From contig NC_044006.1 in the NCBI RefSeq assembly GCF_900496995.4, positions 20,668,214 to 20,732,213 of the forward strand: a DNA stretch of 64,000 bases, read 5' to 3'. This document shows, piece after piece, positions 51,201 through 60,013 of this stretch. Source of the stretch: Aquila chrysaetos chrysaetos. Taxonomy: Eukaryota; Chordata; Aves; Accipitriformes; Accipitridae. A model generated the notes under the pieces. It had not been told where the DNA came from, made no database searches, and saw nothing but the letters and a program-made list of their open reading frames with translations. The position numbers and the translations under genes were made by a program. How positions within the stretch are numbered: the first letter of the stretch is position 1; every line of letters begins with the position of its first letter.

Positions 51201-54200
51201 TGTTGCACTCTTTGAACAAAGTTAGCAGGAAAAAATCCAGTTCTGTCATCAATTTTCCCCTGTGGAAAAAACACATTGATAGAAGAAGATTGTTAACACT
51301 AGTATTGAAAATAACATATTTTTCCCTTTGGAAAGAAAACAGATATAAAATAATTAGCACATACCTTCCACCAGTCTTCATTGGAGTCTTCCAGAAGAGT
51401 AATCATATCCCCTGGCCTGTAATTAGAAGAGGAATAGTAGTTAAGATTTGACTCTTAATTGTTATGCTGCATCAGCAATTCCACAGCAATTCCACAATTA
51501 CCTTCGAACAGGAAGGTTATCCTTTCTTGGTCATTTTATCTGAGCATTTGCTGCAGGTACACTCAATGAGGCAGCAAGGTTTTCTTCAATCATACATGGT
51601 AATGTGGAAAGATTGTCTCTGTATATTGGGGCTAGACCTTTATTTTGAGACAACATCTGCGAAGTGGAATTTTTGCTTCCTGTTTAATAAGAAACTGTTT
51701 AAAATACAGTCCCTATTTGTTACAGGGATTATCTTGTTACTTCAAGACATTTCACATTGTTGGGACACACCACTTTATCATCTGTGTTTTCAAGCTGTGA
51801 TTGCAGAAGGAAGGCAGCAGGAAAATAGTTCTATTTAACTGACAAAGGCAATTAGTCAGCAGGGATATAATTCTGCCCAAGAATCTCTTTTTGATTTGAA
51901 TGGGACATATTTACCTTTATAATGTGTGGTGCAAGTTTGTAATTGCTAAGTATCAGCATCCAGCTGACTAGTTCCAAAGCAGAGCTAGGAGAATAATTTG
52001 GCTGGAAACGCTAATAGCAAAATGTGCTAAGCTGATTTTGTGCAGGTAGTTGAACAGTTATTTGACCTCCTTCCCCCCATTGGTGGCACTTCATCAACAT
52101 TATTATGTAATTACAATAGCACTGCATTGTAGAAAGTAAGTGGCAGCCCATTTCCAAACGGATTAACCTCGGAAAGCTCTGTCTGCTTGATAACAGGCAT
52201 TTCTTTGATCTTAATAAAATTAATGGTTGACCCCTAATTATTCAGCTTTCCTTGCATGCCCTGTTAGGTTCACTGTATTGTTGAGGTATCAGCACAAGAG
52301 CTTGCAAACGCATCTGGAGCATATGATGGATAATGGGTCCAATTTAATGGGCTTTTTCAGAGCACGCATAGAAGATGTGGACCTGTCCAGGATGCATCTA
52401 GAGGTGGGGATGGTGGTGGGCTTCTTTGGTCCACTTTCCAAGTGGTTATCATTACTGCTGACACCTGGAGAAACAGGCATCTGGTCTTCTAACACTACTC
52501 AATCTGAACCAGAGTTTTCCAGCTTTCACAGAAAGGCGTTATCAATAGGGCAACAGGGTAGGATTTTCCTCAAGCCCTCCTCAGGAAGCTGTTCCAACAT
52601 GTTTGGAATAATTAAATGTTGCTGAGGTGAGAAAGGAGGCTAGAGAAAAAGGACAACTTAGTATCCTGGTGGTAAAAGATTTCTTCCATGGGAAAGGACA
52701 TCTGAATACCTTATTGCAGTTAAAATTTAATATAAAACACTTAAAGCAGTATTGAGGGAGCCCATCTTGCCATTTCAAAGTGAATAGGCTGTGACACCAT
52801 TGGAACCCTTACACTGCAAGGAAGAACACTTTCAACAAGAAGGATTTGGAGAGCCCCATCCTCCAAATACCCTTCAGCCTGGTTATTAGAAAAATAACTT
52901 AGAAAATATAAATTTATTTGGCTGTCAGAGAAAGATGGCAACTGAACCTAAAGTCTCTCCATGTCAGTGGTCTGAGCACTGAGATTTTTAGATGTAAGAC
53001 CTGCAGATTTTGCTTATGATATTTTTTAGCACAGGACTAATATAGATGTCTCTAATCTCCTAAAAGGATTCAAAATAGAAGTCCCAGATGGACCTATGTT
53101 ACTCTTGCTGCCTATACTTAGGCTGCTAATCCCTGAAAGGGGGCAACCTCCTTGGTGTTTACTACTGGTTGAAATCATTCTCAGGTCTCATCTTTTTCTT
53201 CTGTAAATCACAACCCTGGATAAGTTGTCTGCTCTACGTCAGTGCTCTAGATTTCAGTAGGTGGCAAGATAGGTGCTCATCAGCCCTAAAGTGGCTGGGC
53301 AACCACTGATGATCATTGTAGGTCCCTTCCAACTATTCTATTCTATTCTATTCTATTCTATTCTATTCTATTCTATTCTATTCTATTCTATTCTATTCTA
53401 TTCTATTCTATTCTATTCTATTCTATTCTATTCATTGCAGTGTCTGAAACCTGGGGTTGCTTGTCTCTTACATTGCAATATAAGGCCATCTCTTAGAATA
53501 AGCATATTACTGCAATGTCCTACTTTACTTGGAAAACCTGACTGGCTGCTCCTGCTGTTGAGGAAGAAATCAAGGTTGTGGTAAGTACTAATTGCTGCTG
53601 AAATCAGGGCTGGCACCTCTCCACTGCAGTAATCTGCCACCCATTGCATCCCCTCAGAGGTGAGCTGAGATCTCCAGAAATCTCCCCTAAATCTTTTTCC
53701 CAGCTCAGGTCCTTCCCCTGCTATTTGCCTTCATTATGTTAGGGCTGATCAGTGTCCGGCTGGTCCCTGACTTGAGTTCCCAGGACAGTGCTTGTCAGTC
53801 TTGACAACATTGCTATGCTGAACTCATCTCCAGCAACTCAACTATGTTAAATGAAAATTCATGCAACTGAGCTGAATCCTGCCTGGCTCTGCAGTGACCA
53901 ACAACATTACTAGCTATTTGGCATCCCTTATGAAACAGTGTTAACCCATGTATTACTGAATTTCTGGCCATGGGACAAACAATGCTGCTGTAGCTGAGCA
54001 ACACTAGTCTAAAACCTGGCTGGTGCCTCTGGAAAAAGCCTGTTAGGCATGACAGTCCAGGTTGCAGACCACAAGTTGCTTTTTCCCCTAATATGAGGGA
54101 CAGGAAAATTTTGAAGAATGATGTGTTTTCCAGATTGCTATGTCTTGATGAAGATGGTAGTCCACTGCAGGCTTGTCTGACCAGTGTTCCTCTTCATGGA

Positions 54201-57200
54201 ACAAAAGTGCTGGCTGGAATACACCCCTAAAGGAGCAGGATGCAAAGTGGAATCCCTCAAGCAGAATAGCTGACAAGTTGCACTAAAGGTCACCATACCC
54301 TGGGGTTATTTCCTGAAGAGCTGACATTCCTAAAGTAATGATCAGGAAATGCCAACAAAGCAGAATGATAGGGAAGCTTGTAATTTCTGCCTTACATCCC
54401 ACTCACTAGTTCTAGAGCAATGGGAAGGCACAGCTGGGAACAGGAAAAAGGCTTTCAGTGAAGGAGATGCTGATGAGAGGGGCATTACTCTGGCAGTTCC
54501 CTAAATTCTGTGGCATGTGCATGATTATTTTGATATAGGGGATACCTTGAACAGAGCTGACACATTTTACAACAAGAGCTCTAGCAAGACCATGTAAAAT
54601 GTGAGTAGCATGAGTCAAACTAATTGCACTAAAAGAAAAGATGTCAAATGCCATGGGTCAAATCAATTAACAAATATTTTGGGGCTTTACCTCATCTCCA
54701 GGTCTTCATTTTCTTGTGGTACAAATTTGTACAAGGCAACATAGGTGTTCATTTGTAACACGCTTTTATAAAATGGTCCCTTTAAGAAAAAAGAGAAAGA
54801 GAAAATTTAAATATCTGTCCTGCATAGGAATTTGGTTCACTTTGTTAGAGACTGAGGAATGAGGCCTGATCTTCCAAGAAATGAGCCAGAATCATCTCAT
54901 TGCTTTCACACCTTGGAGGACTATGGCCCAGATACATTACGAGCTACTAAGGCAGTAACTACCTTCATTTAGAAATAAGATTCTTTGAACCCCAATATCA
55001 AATTCCAGGCTTCCAAAGAACAAAAGCAGAAATCTGCACAAGTTGGTCTTTCTGGTGAGATCTTAAAAATGAGTCTGCTTTTTGCTCTGTGTTAACGTAT
55101 GACTCTTATGAGCTCAGTAGTGTATTACTGGCATTGTATAAGAAGTCTATTATACAATCCTTGTTACAGATGGACCTAAAGTTGTAGAGTGTACAGGTCC
55201 AAAACAGAGTGTGGGAAAATCACTTTCTTAAACAGAAAGCTGCTTGCGCTGGACTTCCCACAGAGAAGACTGGCTACCCTCTCTCCTCACTTTCCCCACT
55301 GGTAATCTGAAGAAAAAAAAGCACCTAAAACAAACCCCAAAGAATTTTCCAAATCAAACCTATGATTTTTACATTACTGCAGTTCTATTGCAATGACGTG
55401 GCCTCCACACTGGATCTTTTGTGTTAATATTATCAATTTGTAATAAACAGAAGAACATAAAAGGGACCATAATGGGTAAACCAAAGAGCCATCCAGTCCT
55501 GTATATTGCTTCCAACGGTGGTCAGTGGCCAAGAAATAGTGTAAGAACGTGACAGTCAGATATCGATGCTTCTCCAGAATACTGCCCCAGCAGACCTACT
55601 CAAGGTCCTTAGCCATCCATAAAAACAAGACTTTTATATGACTTCCCATTCCCATTGCATTCTCACAAACTTTGTGCCCATACCGGGGAATGTGTACTTT
55701 TTGGTTCTTCTCCAAAGTGTTCTGTGCCATTTTCGGAGTATGTAAACACTGAAATAAAGCAAACACATGACATTTTAGGAGTAGTTTAAGACTCTTCATC
55801 TCAATGGGATCACCTTTATTTGTTAATCTCTTCCCTTTCCCCTTTCCTTTCTTTGATCACTTGTGCTCTCCTCTGAACCCTTCTAGACCCCCAACGAAAC
55901 CATGTATACCACTGGCACATGGCACAAAACAATCTCTGTCCTGAAGAATTTACAATCGTAACAAATAAACCATTTTGATTGGATGAATATACACAAGTAC
56001 AGCACTGGGAATAGAACCTAGGTCCCCTAATTGCATTACTATTTAAAGTCCAGCGGCCTTTTCCTCACACTGAATGCTGTATTTTCATGTTTAGGATGAG
56101 CAATATTTCCGTTTAAAAGCACCTGCAAAACCCAATGACCACATATGAGCAATACTGAGGGAATTTTGTATCCAAGAGCCCTTCTTTCCCCTCTTCGATC
56201 CTCTCTCTTTAGATGTTTGATAGTCTTCTTTAATCCCTCCCTCCAGTAGTCCCTGCCTGGGGGGCACTGGATATGCTGCCTCTCTCTCTGATTTTATAGG
56301 AGGTACCTGAATTGCTTTCAAATCACACAGGCCCGTATGTGTGAAAATTTTCTTCCAAGTTACTAAATCAGAAACTCACAGAATTAGACAATGATCACAG
56401 CACCTAACATACCTGACATCTAATCAGTTACCCTCTACTGTAGTTGCTTCATGAAGTGACTGATGCCTGTCCTCAGCTATCTCCCTAGAAAAACCACAGT
56501 GGCTTTATTACATGGGCTGAAATCACCCTTCACATTTTAAGAATTGCCTGGCATTTCTTGCTTCTGGATAGAACCACCAGCATGTTCTCCCACCATTTAC
56601 CTCTGCAGGTGTTTTGAGCAGAAGGTGGATTTTGTAGTCTCTAATGATTTGGAAATCTCCAAAATGGTAATAAGTAGCAGGCTGATTGAGTGCATTTTCT
56701 TTTTGTTTCTCTGTGATACAGTTACATGTGTTCAGGAGAAAGAAGGTGCCAGGGAACACCAAACTGCTGAATTTCTTTCTCCCTCTGTTCTTTCACTTGC
56801 TCACCCTTTCTTCCATTAACACTTATCTTTGTGGCTATTCTACACTGTACATGGCAACCACACAATGAGTCTTTGAAGATGTTTTATGAGTGAAATAGTA
56901 AGGTTCCTTGATACTGTACTTACTTAGACATTGAAAATGTAGTGTTCTTGTAACAGAGGAAAGAGAGCTAAAACGGCAGCCACAGTATGCACGAGAAAGA
57001 TTTTGTACAAAGTGACATGCATCTACAAGCACACACAAGCACGTGTTCTCCGACAAAATGTAAGACAATATTGTTGTCATAAAGTCCCAATGTGTGAATG
57101 CAAAGACAGCATGTGAGCTGATACCTGCAGCGTTTAACCTGAAAATGCCCAAGTTGTGTCCAGGTGGTCTGACTGCAGCTGACCTGGGGGCCTCACTGTG

Positions 57201-58379
57201 CTCCTTGCCAAGTCCTGTTGTAGAGGGACTCTGACCCTGCAAACTGTCACGAGCACCAGAGGGAAAACCTTAAAAATAAAACTAATTTTGTCTATCTTCT
57301 AGTATAGGGGTATACGTATATCTCACATCTGTATAAAGGGGTGTAAAATGCTGCTGTTACAATCTGGCAGTATTTAAGTCCTACTCAATTTACTATGCTT
57401 TCTTTTTGTGTCCAGAGGAAAAGGAATTAGGGAGGCAAATAGAGCAAGTTCTGGTGAATAATGAGGTGGGTAATCAGGAGCATTCTGGACTTGCAGAAAT
57501 TTGTTCACCAGACGAAGTGGAATTATTTTAGCATCATGTTTGGAGTAATTTCTGCTTGGTGACAGAAAATAAAGTGGAGTCACTAACATACAGCCTCGTG
57601 AGCTGTGGAGCTGACCCAGCAGGCTGGGAGAGAGATGGACTGTATCCTTGCATTTTCCAAGAAGTGCTCACCAAACCTGGGTTTGCAGGGAGGACATCCC
57701 ATATTTGACTCAGGGGGAAAGTGCTCAAATCCATGTTGATAACAGGCTCATACATGTCACTTAAAGTACATTTTGGCTTGCGGGACTTCTGTTACAGATG
57801 GCAATTCACAGCAGTGAAAGAGTATAACTGGCTTAGAGGAGGCTGAAGGGCTGGAAATTAGGTATGCCATCTTACAGTTGTAAACTAGGAAGCTTTGCTT
57901 CATAGTATGTATGCCAGGGCCTGAATCTTCCCTTGAAGTTGTTATAAAAGTCTATAGGAGCAATTACATGGCCACACATGTGCTGGGTCCTTTCACCCTT
58001 CTGCAGGCTGTGGCTTTTCTGCTGTTTCTCTTTAAGCAAAGAGCCTCAAATGCACATTTTCCTAAATCTTATTTGCAGGAGACAGTTTTGTAATGGGAAA
58101 AAAAAAAAAAAAGAACTGGAATGGACCTGATTCATCAAGGCATTAATGTGGAACTGCCTGCTAAAGAGGCAGTGGACAACTGAGGAAAAAGGAGTGGTGA
58201 ATCACCCTGCAACAATATTTGGAATTTACTTTGTTAAATTTTTAATCTCTGTTTAGCTCATGGTCTCTGGATCTTACTAGAAGGCACTTGAATGTGAAGG
58301 CCATAGAGGTATGTAGTTCACGTCTGCACACAACAGAAATCCATCTATTTTCATATCTGTTTGCCCTAGCAGCAGCAGA

Positions 58380-58411
<32 letters not shown>

Positions 58412-60013
58412 CAGGGATTTTTACAGTCTGAAAAGGATTTTACCATTTCCATAGCTTGTGCAAACAGTGTGGGCAGTTTATTAAAAATCTAGCAAGGGGA
58501 AATTTTTGGAGTGACTGATGCATAATTTATACTCTGAGCCTCTGAAGGATGGATTGTAAAAAAGCCAGTGCTGATCAAAGGAATCATTAATGTGCCGCAG
58601 AAGTTATTTGGAGGTGTGACACATGCTGAGTTTTTAAACTAATCTCTTTGAGTAAGTTCCTTGAATGCCTCTCAGTGCATTCAGTGAATACAGATCTCAG
58701 AGAAAAAAGTTTCTCTGGGTTTCAGAAATGAAACTACTGATCGACAATGAAATAAAAAGTTATCTGAAAACTCAAACAGGGCCAAATTAATCTCAGGTGG
58801 GCAGGATTAAACAATGTGAAACAGACTGAATTCTTTATCTTTAACCAGGTCAGGTCAACTTGCACTCACAAGACAGAACCGTCCCCCCTCGCCCCCAAAT
58901 TGTCAGGAGAAAGCAGGTAACGTAGATGGGATGTTCACAAAATGAGACAGAGGAAATGGCTGAACACAGTGAGGAGAAGTGATAGGACCAGGAGGGTAGG
59001 AAAGGAATAAGGAGGTAGCATAAAATGGGAATGGACAGCTGAGGCTGGCATTTCACCTACATGAATTGCTAGCAGCATGTAAGGAGCACTGGGGGTGCTA
59101 GGAAGAAAGCTATGCTCACTGTGATTTATTTTTGTACTGTACCTCTCATGTGAGATTCAGCAAAGCAGCCTTCAGGTTTAGGTGCTGCTTGAGAAGTTGC
59201 TCTGATGGTTTGGGCCTGAAGTTTTGCTTAGTGTTGCAAACCCCTTTGTACTTATTGCTTCCCTCACCATGACTGAGTTCAAGAACAGGGTCACGAACAC
59301 CATCCCTCAGTGGCTGAGATTTCATTACTAAGCTCTCGATTGGTATGATGGTCTTGAAATCCCATCATACCAATGCTGTAAAAACATTACTCTTGTGCTG
59401 CAAAGCAGACAAAGGAATTGGGCTATTAATATTACTGGGCACATACTATAGTTGTACTGAGAAGCTGCAATTATAATCAGGATTCATTGTGTTGGATATT
59501 TTACAGACATATGGATATTATATGATTCATTTCCTGTCCCAAAGAGGTTATGGTATATAGAGACATGGAGACAAGTCAAACGTATGGAAAAGAAAGAATT
59601 TTTTTTTTTCCACTTTGCCAGTGTGGAACTGAAGCATGTTCAGGGATTAGTCTACAGTCATGTTCCTGAAGCGTAAGAGATAGGGAACGGACCTGAACCT
59701 TGTCCAGCATCAGGTCTGGACACAACAAATTAAGAAAACTGGTGGGTTGGATTTCATCTGAATGGCAAAAAGCATTCCCCAAATTCTTGCACCAACTACC
59801 TGCCCAACTCACCTCCCACTTTGAAAACCAGAATGCTGCTAAAACATGGACATGCCATAAAAACCCATCTGAAATAGGTTGTACACAGGCCTATACATCT
59901 GAAGATGCTATCGTGGCCTGGCAGCACTCACCGCTGTTGCTGCGTTTCCTGCTTATGTCAAGGGTGCCTGCAGAGCTATCGCCTTCCTCAGGAACTTCTG
60001 CCAGGTCAGCTGT
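42135..60013 (-). CDS. STAC: STAC adaptor protein, six 3'-terminal coding exons (5' part outside window)
   Basis: This span holds the C-terminal 174 codons of STAC, a cytosolic/membrane-associated adaptor. STAC-family proteins bind L-type voltage-gated calcium channels (CaV1) and alter their trafficking and inactivation; that role is family knowledge, not read from this DNA. Six minus-strand exons join in frame with GT-AG introns: 59932-60013, 55683-55747, 54691-54779, 51365-51416, 51122-51259 and 42135-42233. Intron phases are 1, 0, 2, 0, 0. The protein reads as a Ser/acidic linker, a canonical SH3 domain and a second, atypical SH3 domain ending in DVLENI-stop. The stretch [16 protein letters not shown] is characteristic of STAC rather than STAC2 or STAC3. 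Human STAC is about 402 residues, so roughly the last 43 percent is present. The C1 domain, start codon and promoter lie beyond 64000. No frameshift or internal stop is seen. Confidence 0.95.
44914..44947. mobile_element. Possible fossil of an old amniote DNA element
   Basis: The string gtgagtgtaaatcaggagta continues into accccagatga. It resembles the "gtgtaaatcaggagtaactccactgaag" wording of old amniote repeats. It lies in the 8.9-kb STAC intron. Confidence 0.35.
48511..48528 (+). repeat. Poly-A run of 18
   Basis: Eighteen consecutive A follow tagagaagg in the 8.9-kb STAC intron. No retroposed body is recognised next to it. Confidence 0.95.
51122..51259 (-). CDS. STAC: STAC exon, end of first SH3 and start of second SH3
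   Basis: This 138-nt exon (46 codons, phase 0 on both sides) lies between TTTTTTCCACAG and GTAAGT. It encodes [18 protein letters not shown], which completes the first SH3 with the GFFPxNFV signature (proline and aromatic ligand-contact residues). The short connector QHDEK follows, then [19 protein letters not shown] and KENQ, which open the second SH3. The [16 protein letters not shown] stretch distinguishes STAC from STAC2 and STAC3 as I recall them. Small conservative differences from human (for example V for L after FVQR) suit orthology between bird and mammal. The two SH3 domains are nearly contiguous, so they may form a tandem module. Confidence 0.97.
51260..51364 (-). other. STAC: STAC intron of 105 bp within the first SH3
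   Basis: This very short intron has a GTATGT donor, a pyrimidine-rich 3' end and a CCACAG acceptor. It is phase 0 and splits WWK from GKI within the SH3 core. Confidence 0.93.
51365..51416 (-). CDS. STAC: STAC exon, middle of first SH3 domain (WWK)
   Basis: This small 52-nt exon follows TAATTACAG and ends before GTATGT. One base completes Arg, then it encodes [17 protein letters not shown]. The paired tryptophans are the conserved SH3 ligand-binding position, and DMITLLEDS is the second strand and n-Src loop. It lies only 105 bp upstream of the next exon, the shortest intron seen in the gene, and is separated from the preceding SH3 exon by about 3.3 kb. The phases (2 in, 0 out) agree with both neighbours. 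The match to STAC is nearly residue-for-residue as I recall the human protein. Confidence 0.95.
53308..53333 (+). mobile_element. CR1 LINE 3'-end fragment
   Basis: The motif gatcattgtaggtcccttcc followed by aac is the conserved 3' terminus of avian CR1 retrotransposons, read on the plus strand, opposite to STAC. It is heavily 5'-truncated, as most CR1 copies are; sequence back to about 53225 may belong to it but is too diverged to be sure. The element lies in the STAC intron between exons 54691-54779 and 51365-51416. Its tail passes straight into the TTCTA array, which probably grew from the short CR1 terminal repeat. Confidence 0.8.
53333..53433 (+). repeat. (TTCTA)n microsatellite, 19 perfect units
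   Basis: From 53336 to 53430 the pentamer TTCTA repeats 19 times without interruption, with partial units on both sides (CTA before, TTC after). It directly follows a CR1 3' end, so it is best read as expansion of the CR1 tail repeat. The perfect uniformity suggests recent or ongoing length change, so this locus should be polymorphic and prone to assembly length error. Confidence 0.97.
54691..54779 (-). CDS. STAC: STAC exon, start of first SH3 domain
   Basis: This 89-nt exon is bounded by TTCTTAAAG and GTAAAG. It encodes [19 protein letters not shown] followed by [10 protein letters not shown], and ends with two bases of an Arg codon (phase 2). ALYKF is the SH3 ALYxY-type motif of the first beta strand, and the acidic ENEDLEM forms the RT-loop side that faces proline-rich ligands. 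In STAC proteins this first SH3 contributes to binding the II-III loop of CaV1 channels (family knowledge). The first few residues replace the less conserved GSLSKDP-like stretch of human STAC, so divergence is concentrated at the domain edge. Phase continuity with both neighbours is exact. Confidence 0.95.
54780..55682 (-). other. STAC: STAC intron, 0.9 kb
   Basis: A phase-0 intron with GTATGG donor and TTAAAG acceptor. It contains unique sequence with no other element seen. Confidence 0.88.
55683..55747 (-). CDS. STAC: STAC linker exon, VFTYSENGT segment
   Basis: This 65-nt exon begins after ATTTCAG and ends at CCG before GTATGG. With the phase-1 base from the previous exon it reads [18 protein letters not shown] then THSP. 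That aligns with the human STAC segment VFTYPENGT, which is followed by diverged acidic residues. It belongs to the flexible linker before the first SH3. Its length (3n+2) means skipping it would shift the frame and destroy both SH3 domains, so it should be constitutive. If the donor is not used, translation adds six residues and stops at TGA. The donor is acceptable (G at +5) but less ideal than its neighbours. The assignment rests on the VFTY-ENGT motif, exact phase fit on both sides and its position between two secure exons. Confidence 0.88.
58381..58410 (+). repeat. Poly-A run of 30
   Basis: Thirty uninterrupted A lie between agcagcagac and gcagggattt in the STAC intron upstream of exon 55683-55747. 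A shorter A15 run lies at 58098-58112. CR1 elements lack poly-A tails, so this is either a simple repeat or the tail of an unrecognised retrocopy; only a trivial gcag motif is shared by the two flanks. Confidence 0.95.
58778..58799. mobile_element. Possible terminus of an old amniote DNA element
   Basis: The string agggccaaattaatctcagg followed by tg resembles the "gggccaaattcatccctggtg" terminal repeat of old palindromic elements. A related gggccagattctgc terminus is seen at 8417-8430. No matching opposite end is found nearby. Confidence 0.25.
59339..59374. repeat. Perfect 13-bp inverted repeat with 10-nt loop
   Basis: The arms attggtatgatgg (59339-59351) and ccatcataccaat (59362-59374) are exact reverse complements around tcttgaaatc. 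The hairpin sits in the STAC intron between exons 59932-60013 and 55683-55747. The stem is too short for a typical pre-miRNA and the flanks do not extend it. It may be a MITE remnant or a chance palindrome. Confidence 0.9.
59932..60013 (-). CDS. STAC: STAC linker exon, Ser/acidic segment (27 codons plus 1 base)
   Basis: This 82-nt exon is the most upstream STAC exon in the window. It is preceded by an acceptor reading CCCTGCAG and followed by a strong GTGAGT donor. It encodes [16 protein letters not shown] followed by [11 protein letters not shown], and ends with one base of the next codon (phase 1). The VPEE and RKRSNS motifs match the human STAC linker between the C1 domain and the first SH3. 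RKRSNS is basic and serine-rich and resembles a basophilic kinase target, which is an inference. The exon enters in phase 0, so the preceding exon must end on a codon boundary; I could not find it between 60014 and 64000. Sequence between the conserved motifs is diverged, as expected for a disordered linker. Confidence 0.92.

Larger units (their letters stand above)
51417..54690 (-). other. STAC: STAC intron, 3.3 kb, carrying CR1 and (TTCTA)n
   Basis: A phase-2 intron with GTAAAG donor and TTACAG acceptor. It contains the CR1 3' end with its microsatellite. The stretch at about 52000-52230 is AT-rich, repeat-free and looks like a conserved non-coding candidate. Confidence 0.9.
55748..59931 (-). 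other. STAC: STAC intron, 4.2 kb
   Basis: A phase-1 intron with a strong GTGAGT donor and TTTCAG acceptor. It holds the A30 and A15 runs, the perfect hairpin at 59339-59374, a possible old-element end at 58778 and a conserved-looking stretch at about 58440-58640. Confidence 0.88.

Noticed and set aside
57120..57245. Possible extra STAC exon between 55747 and 59932
   Set aside because: The phase-1 donor of 59932-60013 joins exactly to the VFTY exon, so no exon is needed, and this stretch has no peptide match.
58381..58410. A30 as the tail of a processed pseudogene
   Set aside because: No gene-like body upstream on the plus strand and no convincing target-site duplication.
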